Shown: piece by piece, positions 7,085 to 14,924 of the stretch
Layout: every line of letters starts with the position of its first letter
How positions within the stretch are numbered: position 1 is the first letter of the stretch
Source: Dolomitihabitans soli
GTDB taxonomy: Bacteria > Actinomycetota > Actinomycetes > Streptosporangiales > Streptosporangiaceae
DNA: 64,000 bases
NCBI RefSeq assembly: GCF_022213955.1
Contig: NZ_JAKNTW010000006.1
Location: 62,001-126,000 of the forward strand
Direction of reading: 5' to 3'
Translations under genes and position numbers: made by a program
The notes under the pieces: generated by a model
What the model was told of the DNA's origin: nothing
What the model saw: the letters and a program-made list of their open reading frames with translations, nothing else
The model's database searches: none

Positions 7085-9826
7085 TCACAGGTAGTGGCGG
7101 TCGCGCCAGATGTCCATCGGGCGGGCGTGGCGCGTGCCGTACAGGGTGGCCAGGTCGGGGAGGGCGGCGCAGGCCCACAGGGCGGCGGGGATCTCGGCGG
7201 CGGGGACGTCGTCGGGGCCGAAGGTGTCGGTGCTGACCGTGGGCACGCCCGTCTCCGCCACCAGCGAGGTCAGACCGCGTCCGGGGCCCGCCTCGCAGAA
7301 CAGGTCGGTCGCGTCCGCCGCCTCGCAGACCGCGTCCCAGAACCGGACGGGGACCACCAGTTGCGCCCGGAGCAGCATCGACAGGTCGTCGCCGGGCGCC
7401 AGCGGCATCCCGGTGACCGTGGAGATCAGCGTGCGTTGCGGAGCCTGGAAGACCAGGCCGGACAGGCAGTCGGCGAAGGCGTTGCCGCAGACGGCGACGT
7501 GCGGCGAGTGGAACGCCCGGGAGACCGGCAGCACGGTGGCCTCCACCCCCTCCTCGGCGGCCCGTTTCGCGACCATCGCCACCTCCGGGTCGCGGCCGGC
7601 GAGTACGTGGGACGCGGGCCCGTTCACCGCCGCGATGACCATTCCGGTGCCCGCGACCAGGCGTTCCGCGCCCTCCCTGGTCGTGCGGACGCTGACCATG
7701 CCCGTCTCGGGGGTGCCCAGCTCGCTCATCAGCTGCCCGCGCCGGCGCACCAGCCTGCGGGCCTCGTGGACCGTCAGACAGCCCGCCCACACCATGCCGG
7801 CGATCTCGCCGATGCTGTGCCCGATCGCCGCCCCCGCGTTCAGCCCCAGCCGGTCCAGCTCGCGCAGCGCCGCGATCGAGGCGTCCAGGATCGCCGGCTG
7901 CGCCACCGCCGTGTCGACCACCCGCGGACCGCTTCCCGCGATGCTCGCCGGACCGCTTCCCGCGATGCTCGCCGGACCGCGTCCCGCCTCCTCCTTCCGG
8001 CGCACCGGCGCGCCCTGCCCCGGGAACAGCAGCGTGACCCGCCCTCGTACGGCCACCCCCGCGTAGAACCCCGGCCCGGTCGTCAGCCGCCCCTCGACAA
8101 GGGTCCGCACCCGCCTCCCGGCCAGCCGCGCCCGCTCGGCGAGCTGCTCTGAGGTCCCGGCGACGATCGCCACCCGGGTGGGCCCACCGGCGGGCCGACG
8201 GCTCAGCGCGCACGCCAGATCGTGCAACTCGCCCTCCGTCCACCGCCCGGCCTGGTCCGCGACGCGGTCGAGCACCTCCAGCACCTCTCGTTCGCCGCCC
8301 CCGGAGACCGCGAACACCAGCGGTTCCGCCATCGAAGGCGCCGCCCCCGGAACCGGCCCGCCGCAGCCGGTCACGGCGGCTTCGTGCGGTCCGGTACGGC
8401 GGGGCGGCCGGGTGCCTGCCGAGGAAGGGGTCGCGCCTGTACGGCCCGCGACGAGAGGGCTCGCGGAACCGGGGCGCGCGAACGGAGGTCCGGTGGAACG
8501 GCCGGCCGCGGGAGGGGGCGCCGAACCAGGGCGGACGAAGGGCGGGCCCGCGCCGGGACGGCCTGCCGACGGCGAGGTCGCGGCAGCAGGGCTCGCGAAC
8601 GGATGGCCGTCGAAGTCGGCGCTCGTGAACGAGGGGCTGGTGAGGGAGACGTTCGTGGAGGAGGGGGCGACTGAGGCGGAGCCGGCGGCGGAGGGGGTCG
8701 CCAGGGAGAAGGGTGCGGAGCGGAGGACGAGGTGGGTGTTGACACCGCCGGGGCCCATGGCGCTCACCCCGGCGTGGCGGGGGTCGTCGGGCTCGGTGGG
8801 CCAGGGCTCCGGGTGGGCCAGGGCGCGGAGCGGGGTGGCCAGGTCGTCGAGGAGGTCGTGCCGGCGACCGCAGGCGGTGGCCGGGGGGAGCACGCCGTAC
8901 GCCACGCTCTGGGCGGCCTTGATCAGCCCGGCGACTCCGGCGGCGGCCCTGGTGTGGCCGATGTTCGACTTGACGGAGCCGATCGCCGGACGGGTGAAGG
9001 GGCCGGCGGAGGCGGGGACCGGGGTGAGGAGGGCGGCCAGCGCGGCCAGGTCGGTGGCGTCGGCGGCGGCTCCGCCGTACCCCTCGAAGAGGCCGACCTC
9101 GCCGGGCAGGACTCCCGCGTGCGCGTAGGCGCGGCGCAGGGCGAGGAGCTGGCCGTCGGAGTCGCCGCGGGGGTCGCCGTCGCGGCCGTCGGAGGAGACG
9201 CCCCAGCCGGCGATCTCAGCGTAGACGCGGAGGCCCTGGTCGAGGGCGTCGGCCGTGCGCATCAGGGCGACGATTCCGCAGCCTTCGCCCGGCCAGTACC
9301 CGTCGGGACGGTCGTGCCCGAGGTCCACGCCGCCGGCGAGCACGAAGTCGGCTCCGCCGTCACGCAGCGACCGGCACGCGTTGACCACCGCCACCAGTGA
9401 CGACGCGCAGCCGGCGGCCACGTCGTAGCCGCTGCCCCGCAGGTCCAGCCGGTGGCACACGTTGCCCGCGATCGTCCGTTGGTCCGTGCCGTCGGGGAGA
9501 CCGTTGATCGAGATGCCGCTCTGCGGGAGCAGCGCGCCACCGGCGGCGCCGATGACGACGGCGACGCGCTCCCGGTCCAGGCCCTTCGCGTCGGGGAAGC
9601 CGGCGTCGGCGAGTGCCTGGGCCGCCGTGTCGGTCGCGAGGCCGTCGCCGCGCCGATCGAAGGACGCGCCCTCGATCCGCGCCATCAGGGAACCCTCGCG
9701 GGCCGGGTCGGGGAGGAAGGCCCGGCGGCGGCAGAGCACGGACTCCCAGAGGGCGCCGGGGTCGGGTGCCTCGGGGAAGACACAGGCCATCCCGACGATC
9801 GCGGCGGTCACGGTGGTGGTCCCCAC
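7085..9826 (-). CDS. Polyketide-synthase-like ketosynthase-acyltransferase didomain protein
   Basis: The 913-residue protein has a ketosynthase (about 7-370), a low-complexity Pro/Ser/Gly/Ala linker (about 375-500) and an acyltransferase (about 555-880). No acyl carrier, ketoreductase or dehydratase domain is in the window. The ketosynthase keeps Cys140 (DVAAGCASSL), Lys286 and His291 (SVKSNIGH), but the HGTGT motif reads GYGGAA, so Tyr250 replaces the catalytic histidine. The segment before residue 70 is also shorter than usual. The acyltransferase has GHSIGE and RAFHS, the latter typical of malonyl specificity. The linker repeats GPPFVRPG/GPPFARPG, and a GPASIAGS octapeptide is duplicated (24-bp repeat, 7927-7974). 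GTG start with GGGAG ahead. It may decarboxylate or load rather than condense; inference. Confidence 0.85.
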   Translation of the reverse strand: MGTTTVTAAIVGMACVFPEAPDPGALWESVLCRRRAFLPDPAREGSLMARIEGASFDRRGDGLATDTAAQALADAGFPDAKGLDRERVAVVIGAAGGALLPQSGISINGLPDGTDQRTIAGNVCHRLDLRGSGYDVAAGCASSLVAVVNACRSLRDGGADFVLAGGVDLGHDRPDGYWPGEGCGIVALMRTADALDQGLRVYAEIAGWGVSSDGRDGDPRGDSDGQLLALRRAYAHAGVLPGEVGLFEGYGGAAADATDLAALAALLTPVPASAGPFTRPAIGSVKSNIGHTRAAAGVAGLIKAAQSVAYGVLPPATACGRRHDLLDDLATPLRALAHPEPWPTEPDDPRHAGVSAMGPGGVNTHLVLRSAPFSLATPSAAGSASVAPSSTNVSLTSPSFTSADFDGHPFASPAAATSPSAGRPGAGPPFVRPGSAPPPAAGRSTGPPFARPGSASPLVAGRTGATPSSAGTRPPRRTGPHEAAVTGCGGPVPGAAPSMAEPLVFAVSGGGEREVLEVLDRVADQAGRWTEGELHDLACALSRRPAGGPTRVAIVAGTSEQLAERARLAGRRVRTLVEGRLTTGPGFYAGVAVRGRVTLLFPGQGAPVRRKEEAGRGPASIAGSGPASIAGSGPRVVDTAVAQPAILDASIAALRELDRLGLNAGAAIGHSIGEIAGMVWAGCLTVHEARRLVRRRGQLMSELGTPETGMVSVRTTREGAERLVAGTGMVIAAVNGPASHVLAGRDPEVAMVAKRAAEEGVEATVLPVSRAFHSPHVAVCGNAFADCLSGLVFQAPQRTLISTVTGMPLAPGDDLSMLLRAQLVVPVRFWDAVCEAADATDLFCEAGPGRGLTSLVAETGVPTVSTDTFGPDDVPAAEIPAALWACAALPDLATLYGTRHARPMDIWRDRHYL

Positions 9827-10060
9827 GTGTACTCCCTGTGCTGTCGCGCCGCCGTACCCGCTGCGGGTTGCGGCAGCGCGTCACCCGAACCGCGGCGATG
9901 ATCCCGGTTTGCGCAACGTTGCCGACAACGACTCCCCGATGGCCCGGTGGAATCAGGCCATCGCTGAAGGTAACCGGCGCCGTCGCGGCCGTTCAAGCGC
10001 GGCACTCACGCGTCCGCGCAAAGAATCGGTGATCAGCGGCAGAGCACCGTGGCGTGGCGG

Positions 10061-10230
10061 CGGCCCGCACCGGCCCGCGCTGGGTTGTACCGGCCCGCAC
10101 TGGTCCGCACCGGCCCGCACTGGTCCGCACTGGCCCGCACCGGGTTGCGCCGGCCCGCACCGGCCCGCGTTGGGTCGCGCCGGCCCGCACCGGGTCGCGC
10201 CGGCCCGCACCGGGTCGCGCCGGGGCGCGT
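10061..10230. repeat. Seventeen-copy 10-bp tandem repeat
   Basis: From 10061 to 10230 the DNA reads as 17 exact-length 10-bp units with consensus YGGSYCGCRC (for example CGGCCCGCAC, TGGTCCGCAC, CGGGTCGCGC), with no insertions or deletions. It fills much of the 438-base gap ahead of the ketosynthase gene. A 10-bp period is close to one helical turn. The remainder of the gap (9827-10060) shows no gene. Confidence 0.93.
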
Positions 10231-10264
10231 ACACCTGAGCGACCCGGCGTCCTGATCGCAGCGG

Positions 10265-11311
10265 TCAGGTGTGGGAGGGGGTGCGGCAGCCGCAGAGGTC
10301 GGTGGGGGCGGCGACGGGGGCGGTGGCGTCGCGGAAGACGGCGGCGCCCGGGGTGCCGTCGGTCAGCGCGTCGGCGGCGAGGATCACGGCGGCGGCGGTG
10401 TAGGCGGAGCGTTCGTGGGGGAACCAGCGGGAGTTGGCGAACTGCCAGCCCGTCCAGTAGGAGCCGTCCTCGTGGCGGAGGCGCTGGATGTCGGCGAAGA
10501 GCCGTCCGGCGCGGTCCCGGTCGCCGACGGCGTCCAGCGTGAGGACGAGCTCGCACGTCTCGGCGCCGGTCACCCACGGCTGGTCGGAGACGCACCGGCT
10601 GCCGAGGCCGGGCACCACGAAGGTCTCCCACTCGGCGGCCAGCCGGGCGTGGGCCGCGTCCCCGCGTACGGCTCCGCCGAGCACGGGGTAGTACCAGTCC
10701 ATGGAGAAGCGGCCCTTGTCGGCGAACGCCTCGGGATGGGCGGCGACGACGTGGCCGAGCCGGTCGGCGGCGAGCTCCCATTCCGGCTGCGGATCGCCGA
10801 CGTGCTCCGCCAGCCGTACTCCGTAGCGCAGGCTCTGGTGGATCGAGGAGCAGCCGGTGAGCAGCGCTTCACTCGCGGCGACGCCGGCGGCGGACCGTTC
10901 CCAGACGATCTCGCCGCGCTCGGTCTGCAGGTCGACGACGAAGTCGAGCGCGGTCCGCACGACGGGCCACAACCGGCGGGCGAACGCGTCGTCGCCGGTG
11001 ACGAGCAGCTCGTGCCAGACGCCGACCGCGATGTAGGCGGCGTGATTGGACTCGCCGCCGTGCTCGACGGCCTGGCCGCCGGTCACCTTCATGGGCCAGG
11101 AACCGTCGGCCCGCTGGTGCCGTACGAGCCACTCGTAGCCGCGCCTGACCTGGTCGTGGAGGCCCGCGACGCGCATCGCCATCAGGCATTCGATGTGGTT
11201 CCAGGCGTCCACGTGACCCTCGGGCCACGGCACTCCGCCGTCGTCGTCCTGGATGGCCGCGATGCTCTGGGCGGTCTGGAGTAAGCGTCCCGGCCCGAGC
11301 ACCTCCGTCAC
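10265..11311 (-). CDS. Prenyltransferase/squalene-cyclase-repeat-like toroid protein
   Basis: The 348-residue protein has repeated short motifs of alpha/alpha-toroid enzymes (AIQDDDGGVPWPEGHVDAWN, WLVRHQRADGSWP, DIQRLRHEDGSYWTGW), as in squalene cyclases and protein prenyltransferase beta subunits. The DXDD protonation motif of cyclases is not apparent, so catalysis of that type is doubtful. The GTG at 11311 overlaps the methyltransferase stop by four bases (GTGA), so the two are translationally coupled; an open extension upstream to 11482 lies inside that gene and is rejected. Position with a methyltransferase and a glycosyltransferase suggests a lipid-linked or glycan pathway. Specific role unknown. 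Confidence 0.75.
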   Translation of the reverse strand: MTEVLGPGRLLQTAQSIAAIQDDDGGVPWPEGHVDAWNHIECLMAMRVAGLHDQVRRGYEWLVRHQRADGSWPMKVTGGQAVEHGGESNHAAYIAVGVWHELLVTGDDAFARRLWPVVRTALDFVVDLQTERGEIVWERSAAGVAASEALLTGCSSIHQSLRYGVRLAEHVGDPQPEWELAADRLGHVVAAHPEAFADKGRFSMDWYYPVLGGAVRGDAAHARLAAEWETFVVPGLGSRCVSDQPWVTGAETCELVLTLDAVGDRDRAGRLFADIQRLRHEDGSYWTGWQFANSRWFPHERSAYTAAAVILAADALTDGTPGAAVFRDATAPVAAPTDLCGCRTPSHT

Positions 11312-12021
11312 GCGGGCTTCCGGACGTAGAGCACCACGCTCTTGCCGATCAGGGGGTTGAGCACGCTCTCGGCCAGCCGGGTCACGGCCGGGCGCGCCAT
11401 GATGTCCCAGACGAGGATCTCGTGGTACGCCTTGGCCAGCGGATGCTCGTCGTTGTTCACGCCGACCGCGCACTTGATCCACCAGTACGGCGCGTGCAGG
11501 CCGTGGGCGTGGTGGTGCGGGCCGATCTCGAAGCCGGTCGACTTCAGCTTGGCCTCAAGCTCCGCCAGCGTGTAGATCCGGACATGTCCGCCGGGGGCGG
11601 TGTGATAATCCTCGTCCAGCGCCCAGCAGATGCGCTCGGGCAGGAAGCTCGGCACGGTGATCGCGGCCCGGCCGCCCGGCTTGAGCACCCGGAAGATCTC
11701 CCGCATCGCGGCCATGTCGTCGGGGATGTGCTCCAGCACCTCCGCCGCGATCACCCGGTCGAAGCCGGCGTCCTCGAACGGCATCGCGAGCGCGTCTCCC
11801 ACGACGGTGTCTGACGACGCGCCGGAGGGGACCTCGCCCGCCTTGTCCATCGCGGCGAACATGCCGGCGACGGTGTCGAGCTCGGCCGCGTCCTGGTCGA
11901 AGGCCACCACGTCGGCGCCTCTGCGCAGCACCTCGAAGGCGTGCCGCCCGCCTCCGCAACCCAGGTCGAGGACACGGTTCCCCGGTCCGACCGGCAGGCG
12001 TCCGAAGTCGACAGTCAGCAC
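11308..12021 (-). CDS. Class I SAM-dependent methyltransferase
   Basis: The 237-residue protein is a standard SAM methyltransferase: motif I VLDLGCGGGRHAFEVLRRG near residue 17, an acidic strand ending VVAFDQD, and VIAAEVLEHIPDD followed by RVLKPGGRAAITVPS. It starts at a GTG with AGGGAG four to five bases ahead and overlaps the toroid protein gene by four bases. It lies 28 bases after the glycosyltransferase stop in the same direction, making a three-gene operon. The acceptor is likely a sugar or lipid made by its neighbours, but this is inference. Confidence 0.88.
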   Translation of the reverse strand: MLTVDFGRLPVGPGNRVLDLGCGGGRHAFEVLRRGADVVAFDQDAAELDTVAGMFAAMDKAGEVPSGASSDTVVGDALAMPFEDAGFDRVIAAEVLEHIPDDMAAMREIFRVLKPGGRAAITVPSFLPERICWALDEDYHTAPGGHVRIYTLAELEAKLKSTGFEIGPHHHAHGLHAPYWWIKCAVGVNNDEHPLAKAYHEILVWDIMARPAVTRLAESVLNPLIGKSVVLYVRKPA

Positions 12022-12049
12022 GCGCCGCTCCCTTGTTCCTCAGGTGGTG

Positions 12050-13294
12050 TCACTTGCCCGCACGGGTGCGGATGGCCTCACGGTAGGTCTCGACGGTGCG
12101 CTTGGCCACGACGTTCCAGGTGTAGCGCGCGAGGACCCGTTCGTAGCCCGCCCGGCCGACCCGCTCGCGCTCGTCCGGCGAGTCGTGCAACCGGCGCAGC
12201 ACCGCGGCCAGCTCCTCGGCGTCGCCGGGCGGCACCTGCACGGCCGCGTCGCCGACGACCTCGGGCAGGGCCCCGGTACGGCTGGCGACCAGCGGCGTGG
12301 CGCAGGCCATGTGCTCCACGGCGGGCAGGGAGAAGCCCTCGTAGAGGGAGGGCACGACGGCGATCTCCGAGGTGGCGATCAGCTCACCCAGCTCGTCGTC
12401 GGAGATGCCGTGCACGAACCGCACCCGGTCCGCGAGGCTCAGTTCGGCCACCAGCCGCTCGGTGGGGCCGCCGGGGGTGGGCTTGCTGACCACGGTCAGG
12501 TTGACGTCGCGCTCGGTGGCCAGTTTCGCGACCGCGCGCAGCAGCGTCGCCACGCCCTTCATGGGGGAGTCGGCGCTGGCGACGGCGACGATCGACCCCT
12601 TGCGCCTCGGCAGGTGCGGGCGGGGGTGGAAGAAGCGGGTGTCCACGCCGAGCGGGATGAGCCGCATGTTGGCCTGGGGCACGTTGAAGTCGCGGTGGAT
12701 GTCGGCGATGGACGACTCGCTGACGGTCAGGATCGGGTTCAGCCGGGCCGCGACCAGGCCCTGCATCCGGACGAAGCCGTACCACCTGCGCATGGTGAGC
12801 TTCTTCCACCCGGTGGCGGCCTCAAGCTCGATGCGGCGGTCGACGCTGATCGGATGGTGGATCGTGCCGACCACGGGGAACAGCTTCTGGATGCCCAGCA
12901 GGCCGTACCCGAGGGTCTGGTTGTCCTGGACGACGTCGAAGTCGCCGACGCGCCGCTTGAGCTCGCGGTAGGCGCGGAGGGTGAAGGTCAGCGGCTCGGG
13001 GAAGCCGGCCGTCCACATGGTGCCGACCTCCAGGAGGTCGATCCAGTCGCGGTACTCGGCGAGCTTGGGGGTGCGGAACGGGTCCTCGTCGCGGTAGAGG
13101 TCGAGGCTGGTCACCTTGGTCAGGACCACGCCGTCGTCGAGCTCGGGGTACGGCGGGCCGGAGAAGACCTCGACCTGGTGACCGAGCGCGATCAACTCGC
13201 GGCTGAGATGGCGGAGATAGACGCCCTGACCTCCGCAGGTCGGCTTGCTGCGGTAGGAGAGCAGCGCGACCCGCAGGGCCTCCGCATCTGCCAC
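12050..13294 (-). CDS. GT4-family glycosyltransferase
   Basis: The 414-residue protein is a GT-B fold retaining glycosyltransferase of family 4. The N-terminal domain has the glycine-rich loop KPTCGGQGVYLRHLSREL. The C-terminal nucleotide-sugar site shows VVPSLYEGFSLPAVEHMACATPLVAS with the E-x7-E motif. The start is the GTG at 13294, eight bases after GGAGAAAGGGG; a longer reading to 13348 adds an unlikely basic leader. First gene of the minus-strand operon with the methyltransferase and toroid protein, divergent from gmd. Donor sugar unknown; the neighbouring GDP-mannose dehydratase makes a GDP-sugar donor conceivable. Confidence 0.9.
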   Translation of the reverse strand: MADAEALRVALLSYRSKPTCGGQGVYLRHLSRELIALGHQVEVFSGPPYPELDDGVVLTKVTSLDLYRDEDPFRTPKLAEYRDWIDLLEVGTMWTAGFPEPLTFTLRAYRELKRRVGDFDVVQDNQTLGYGLLGIQKLFPVVGTIHHPISVDRRIELEAATGWKKLTMRRWYGFVRMQGLVAARLNPILTVSESSIADIHRDFNVPQANMRLIPLGVDTRFFHPRPHLPRRKGSIVAVASADSPMKGVATLLRAVAKLATERDVNLTVVSKPTPGGPTERLVAELSLADRVRFVHGISDDELGELIATSEIAVVPSLYEGFSLPAVEHMACATPLVASRTGALPEVVGDAAVQVPPGDAEELAAVLRRLHDSPDERERVGRAGYERVLARYTWNVVAKRTVETYREAIRTRAGK

Positions 13295-13479
13295 GGGACA
13301 CCCCTTTCTCCGAAGGTAGCCGCGACGGTGACCGCCCGGAGCGGGCATGTACCGTGAAAGATGACCTTAGTCGCGAACCTTACCATCCAGGAGCTCAGCC
13401 GGACCTAATGTGGAATTGTGCCTCAGGTCACTCCCATGGTGTGCGAACTGCACAGTTAGCCTAACCGAGCGTGACTCGG

Positions 13480-13493
13480 TGGAACGTGTTCTA
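13480..13493. promoter_or_regulatory. KstR-type operator between the GT4 and gmd genes
   Basis: TGGAACGTGTTCTA matches TNNAACNNGTTNNA at every fixed base and differs from the P450 site (16190-16203) at one position only. It lies 95 bases before the gmd start and 185 bases before the glycosyltransferase start. A second small palindrome, AACTG-CA-CAGTT, is at 13446-13457. A role in a sugar gene promoter would be unexpected for KstR. Confidence 0.6.
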
Positions 13494-13588
13494 GGCGATG
13501 GGGCGGCACTGCGCCGGGTCGGTCATAGCGGTCGGCAGGGCGCGTAGCGGTACATTCACCTCTCAAAGACGAGTGTTGGAGGAAACCG

Positions 13589-14617
13589 TTGGCCAGGCGC
13601 GCGCTCATCACCGGCATAACAGGGCAGGACGGTTCCTATCTCGCCGAGTATCTGCTCGCCGAGGGCTACGAGGTGTGGGGCCTGGTGCGCGGCCAGGCCA
13701 ACCCCCGGGCCTCGCGCGTCCGCCGGTTGCTGCAGGACCTCCACCTCGTCCGGGGCGACCTGCTCGACCAGGGCTCGCTGATCTCGGCGGTCGAGAAGGT
13801 ACGGCCGGACGAGGTCTACAACCTCGGCGCCATCTCCTTCGTGCCGATGTCCTGGGAGCAGGCCGAGCTGACCGCCGAGGTCACCGGAATGGGCGTGCTG
13901 CGCATGCTGGAGGCGATCCGGGTGTGCTCGGGGATCTCGTCGTCCCGCACCGCCGCCGGCTCCGAGCAGATCCGCTTCTACCAGGCTTCGTCATCCGAGA
14001 TGTTCGGCCAGGTCCGGGAGACCCCGCAGACCGAGAGCACCCCCTTCCACCCCCGCTCGCCGTACGGCGTGGCCAAGACCTACGGGCACTTCCTCACCCA
14101 GAACTACCGCGAGTCCTACGGGATGTTCGCCGTCTCCGGCATCCTGTTCAACCACGAGTCCCCCCGGCGCGGAGCCGAGTTCGTCACCAGGAAGGTGTCC
14201 CGCGGGGTGGCGAGGATCAAGCTCGGCCTCGCCACCGAGCTGCGCCTGGGCAACATGGAGGCCCGCCGCGACTGGGGCTACGCCGGTGACTACGTGCGCG
14301 CCATGCACCTGATGCTGCGGACCGAGACGCCCGAGGACTACGTGATCGGCACCGGCCGCACCCAGTCGGTGCGCGACCTGGTGGAGGCCGCCTTCTCCGC
14401 CGCCGGTCTCGACTGGGAACGGTACGTCGTCTCCGACCGGTCGCTGCATCGTCCCGCCGAGGTCGACCTGCTGTGCGCCGACCCGAAGAAGGCCCGCTCC
14501 CAGCTCGGCTGGGAACCCACGGTCTCCTTCGAGGAACTCGTCGCCATGATGGTCGAGTCGGACCTCCGCCTCCTCTCCGAAGGCGGCGACCCCGACCAGG
14601 ACTCCTCCTGGCCCTGA
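13589..14617 (+). CDS. gmd: GDP-mannose 4,6-dehydratase
   Basis: This 342-residue extended short-chain dehydrogenase would convert GDP-mannose to GDP-4-keto-6-deoxymannose with NADP. It shows the family-specific ALITGITGQDGSYLAE nucleotide loop, YNLGAISFVPMSW, FYQASSSEMFG and the YGVAKTYGH catalytic Tyr-Lys pair, then LFNHESPRRG and the GN(M)EARRDWGYAGDYV block. The start is TTG at 13589 with GGAGG six bases ahead. It precedes no reductase or epimerase, so the final deoxy-sugar cannot be named. It faces the GT4-methyltransferase operon across a promoter region with a KstR-type site. Confidence 0.92.
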   Translation: MARRALITGITGQDGSYLAEYLLAEGYEVWGLVRGQANPRASRVRRLLQDLHLVRGDLLDQGSLISAVEKVRPDEVYNLGAISFVPMSWEQAELTAEVTGMGVLRMLEAIRVCSGISSSRTAAGSEQIRFYQASSSEMFGQVRETPQTESTPFHPRSPYGVAKTYGHFLTQNYRESYGMFAVSGILFNHESPRRGAEFVTRKVSRGVARIKLGLATELRLGNMEARRDWGYAGDYVRAMHLMLRTETPEDYVIGTGRTQSVRDLVEAAFSAAGLDWERYVVSDRSLHRPAEVDLLCADPKKARSQLGWEPTVSFEELVAMMVESDLRLLSEGGDPDQDSSWP

Positions 14618-14637
14618 CGGTTCCTCGATGTGAGCCG

Positions 14638-14713
14638 CCACATCGGTAACTCACACGTGACGCAACTCGCATCGGACGTGAGTTGCATCACGTGTGAGTT
14701 CGATGAGATGTGG
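14638..14713. terminator. Large near-perfect hairpin downstream of gmd
   Basis: Arms 14648-14668 and 14680-14700 are 21 bases each with a single mismatch and an 11-base loop. After a short interior loop the stem continues with CCACATC (14638-14644) pairing GATGTGG (14707-14713). It is AT-richer than its surroundings and lies 20 bases after the gmd stop, between convergent genes, so a bidirectional terminator is the simplest reading. There is no T tract. Both arms contain CACGTG. Confidence 0.7.
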
Positions 14714-14819
14714 GCGCCGCCGGTCCTGAGGAGGGCGGGCCTTGATCGCCTGACGGTGTGGATGGGCGGGTTTTTGAACCGGAGACCATGGCCGGCGGCC
14801 GGGTCGTCACGGCGCCCAG

Positions 14820-14910
14820 CCCCGTGCGCTGGAGTGGCGTGGGCCCACGGACCCCGGTCGCCGGCGGCGAGTGGTGCCACGTGGGCTGTGCCGTACGAAC
14901 GCTCGCGGGG
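14820..14910 (-). repeat. Dispersed intergenic repeat, copy 1 (reverse orientation)
   Basis: Read on the minus strand it contains GTACGGCA, a variable stretch, GGGTCCGTGGGCCCACG and CCACTCCAGCGCACGGGGC. The same order of blocks occurs at 16307-16352 and 51151-51225 on the plus strand. All copies are intergenic. The surrounding 14714-14924 shows no gene. Confidence 0.75.
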
Positions 14911-14924
14911 GATCTCGCGGGGGA

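Noticed and set aside
10061-10230. CRISPR array
   Set aside because: Units are contiguous 10-mers without spacers, and no cas gene is present. The same reasoning excludes the 22/23-bp array at 1496-1631, which also lacks variable spacers.
9953-10234. Short minus-strand frame with RAGATRCGP-like repeats
   Set aside because: A 10-bp repeat without stops stays open in any frame; the peptide only mirrors the DNA repeat.
14638-14713. Insertion sequence end or attachment site
   Set aside because: No transposase or integrase gene is nearby and no target duplication was found; kept only as a hairpin with mobile origin as an open alternative.
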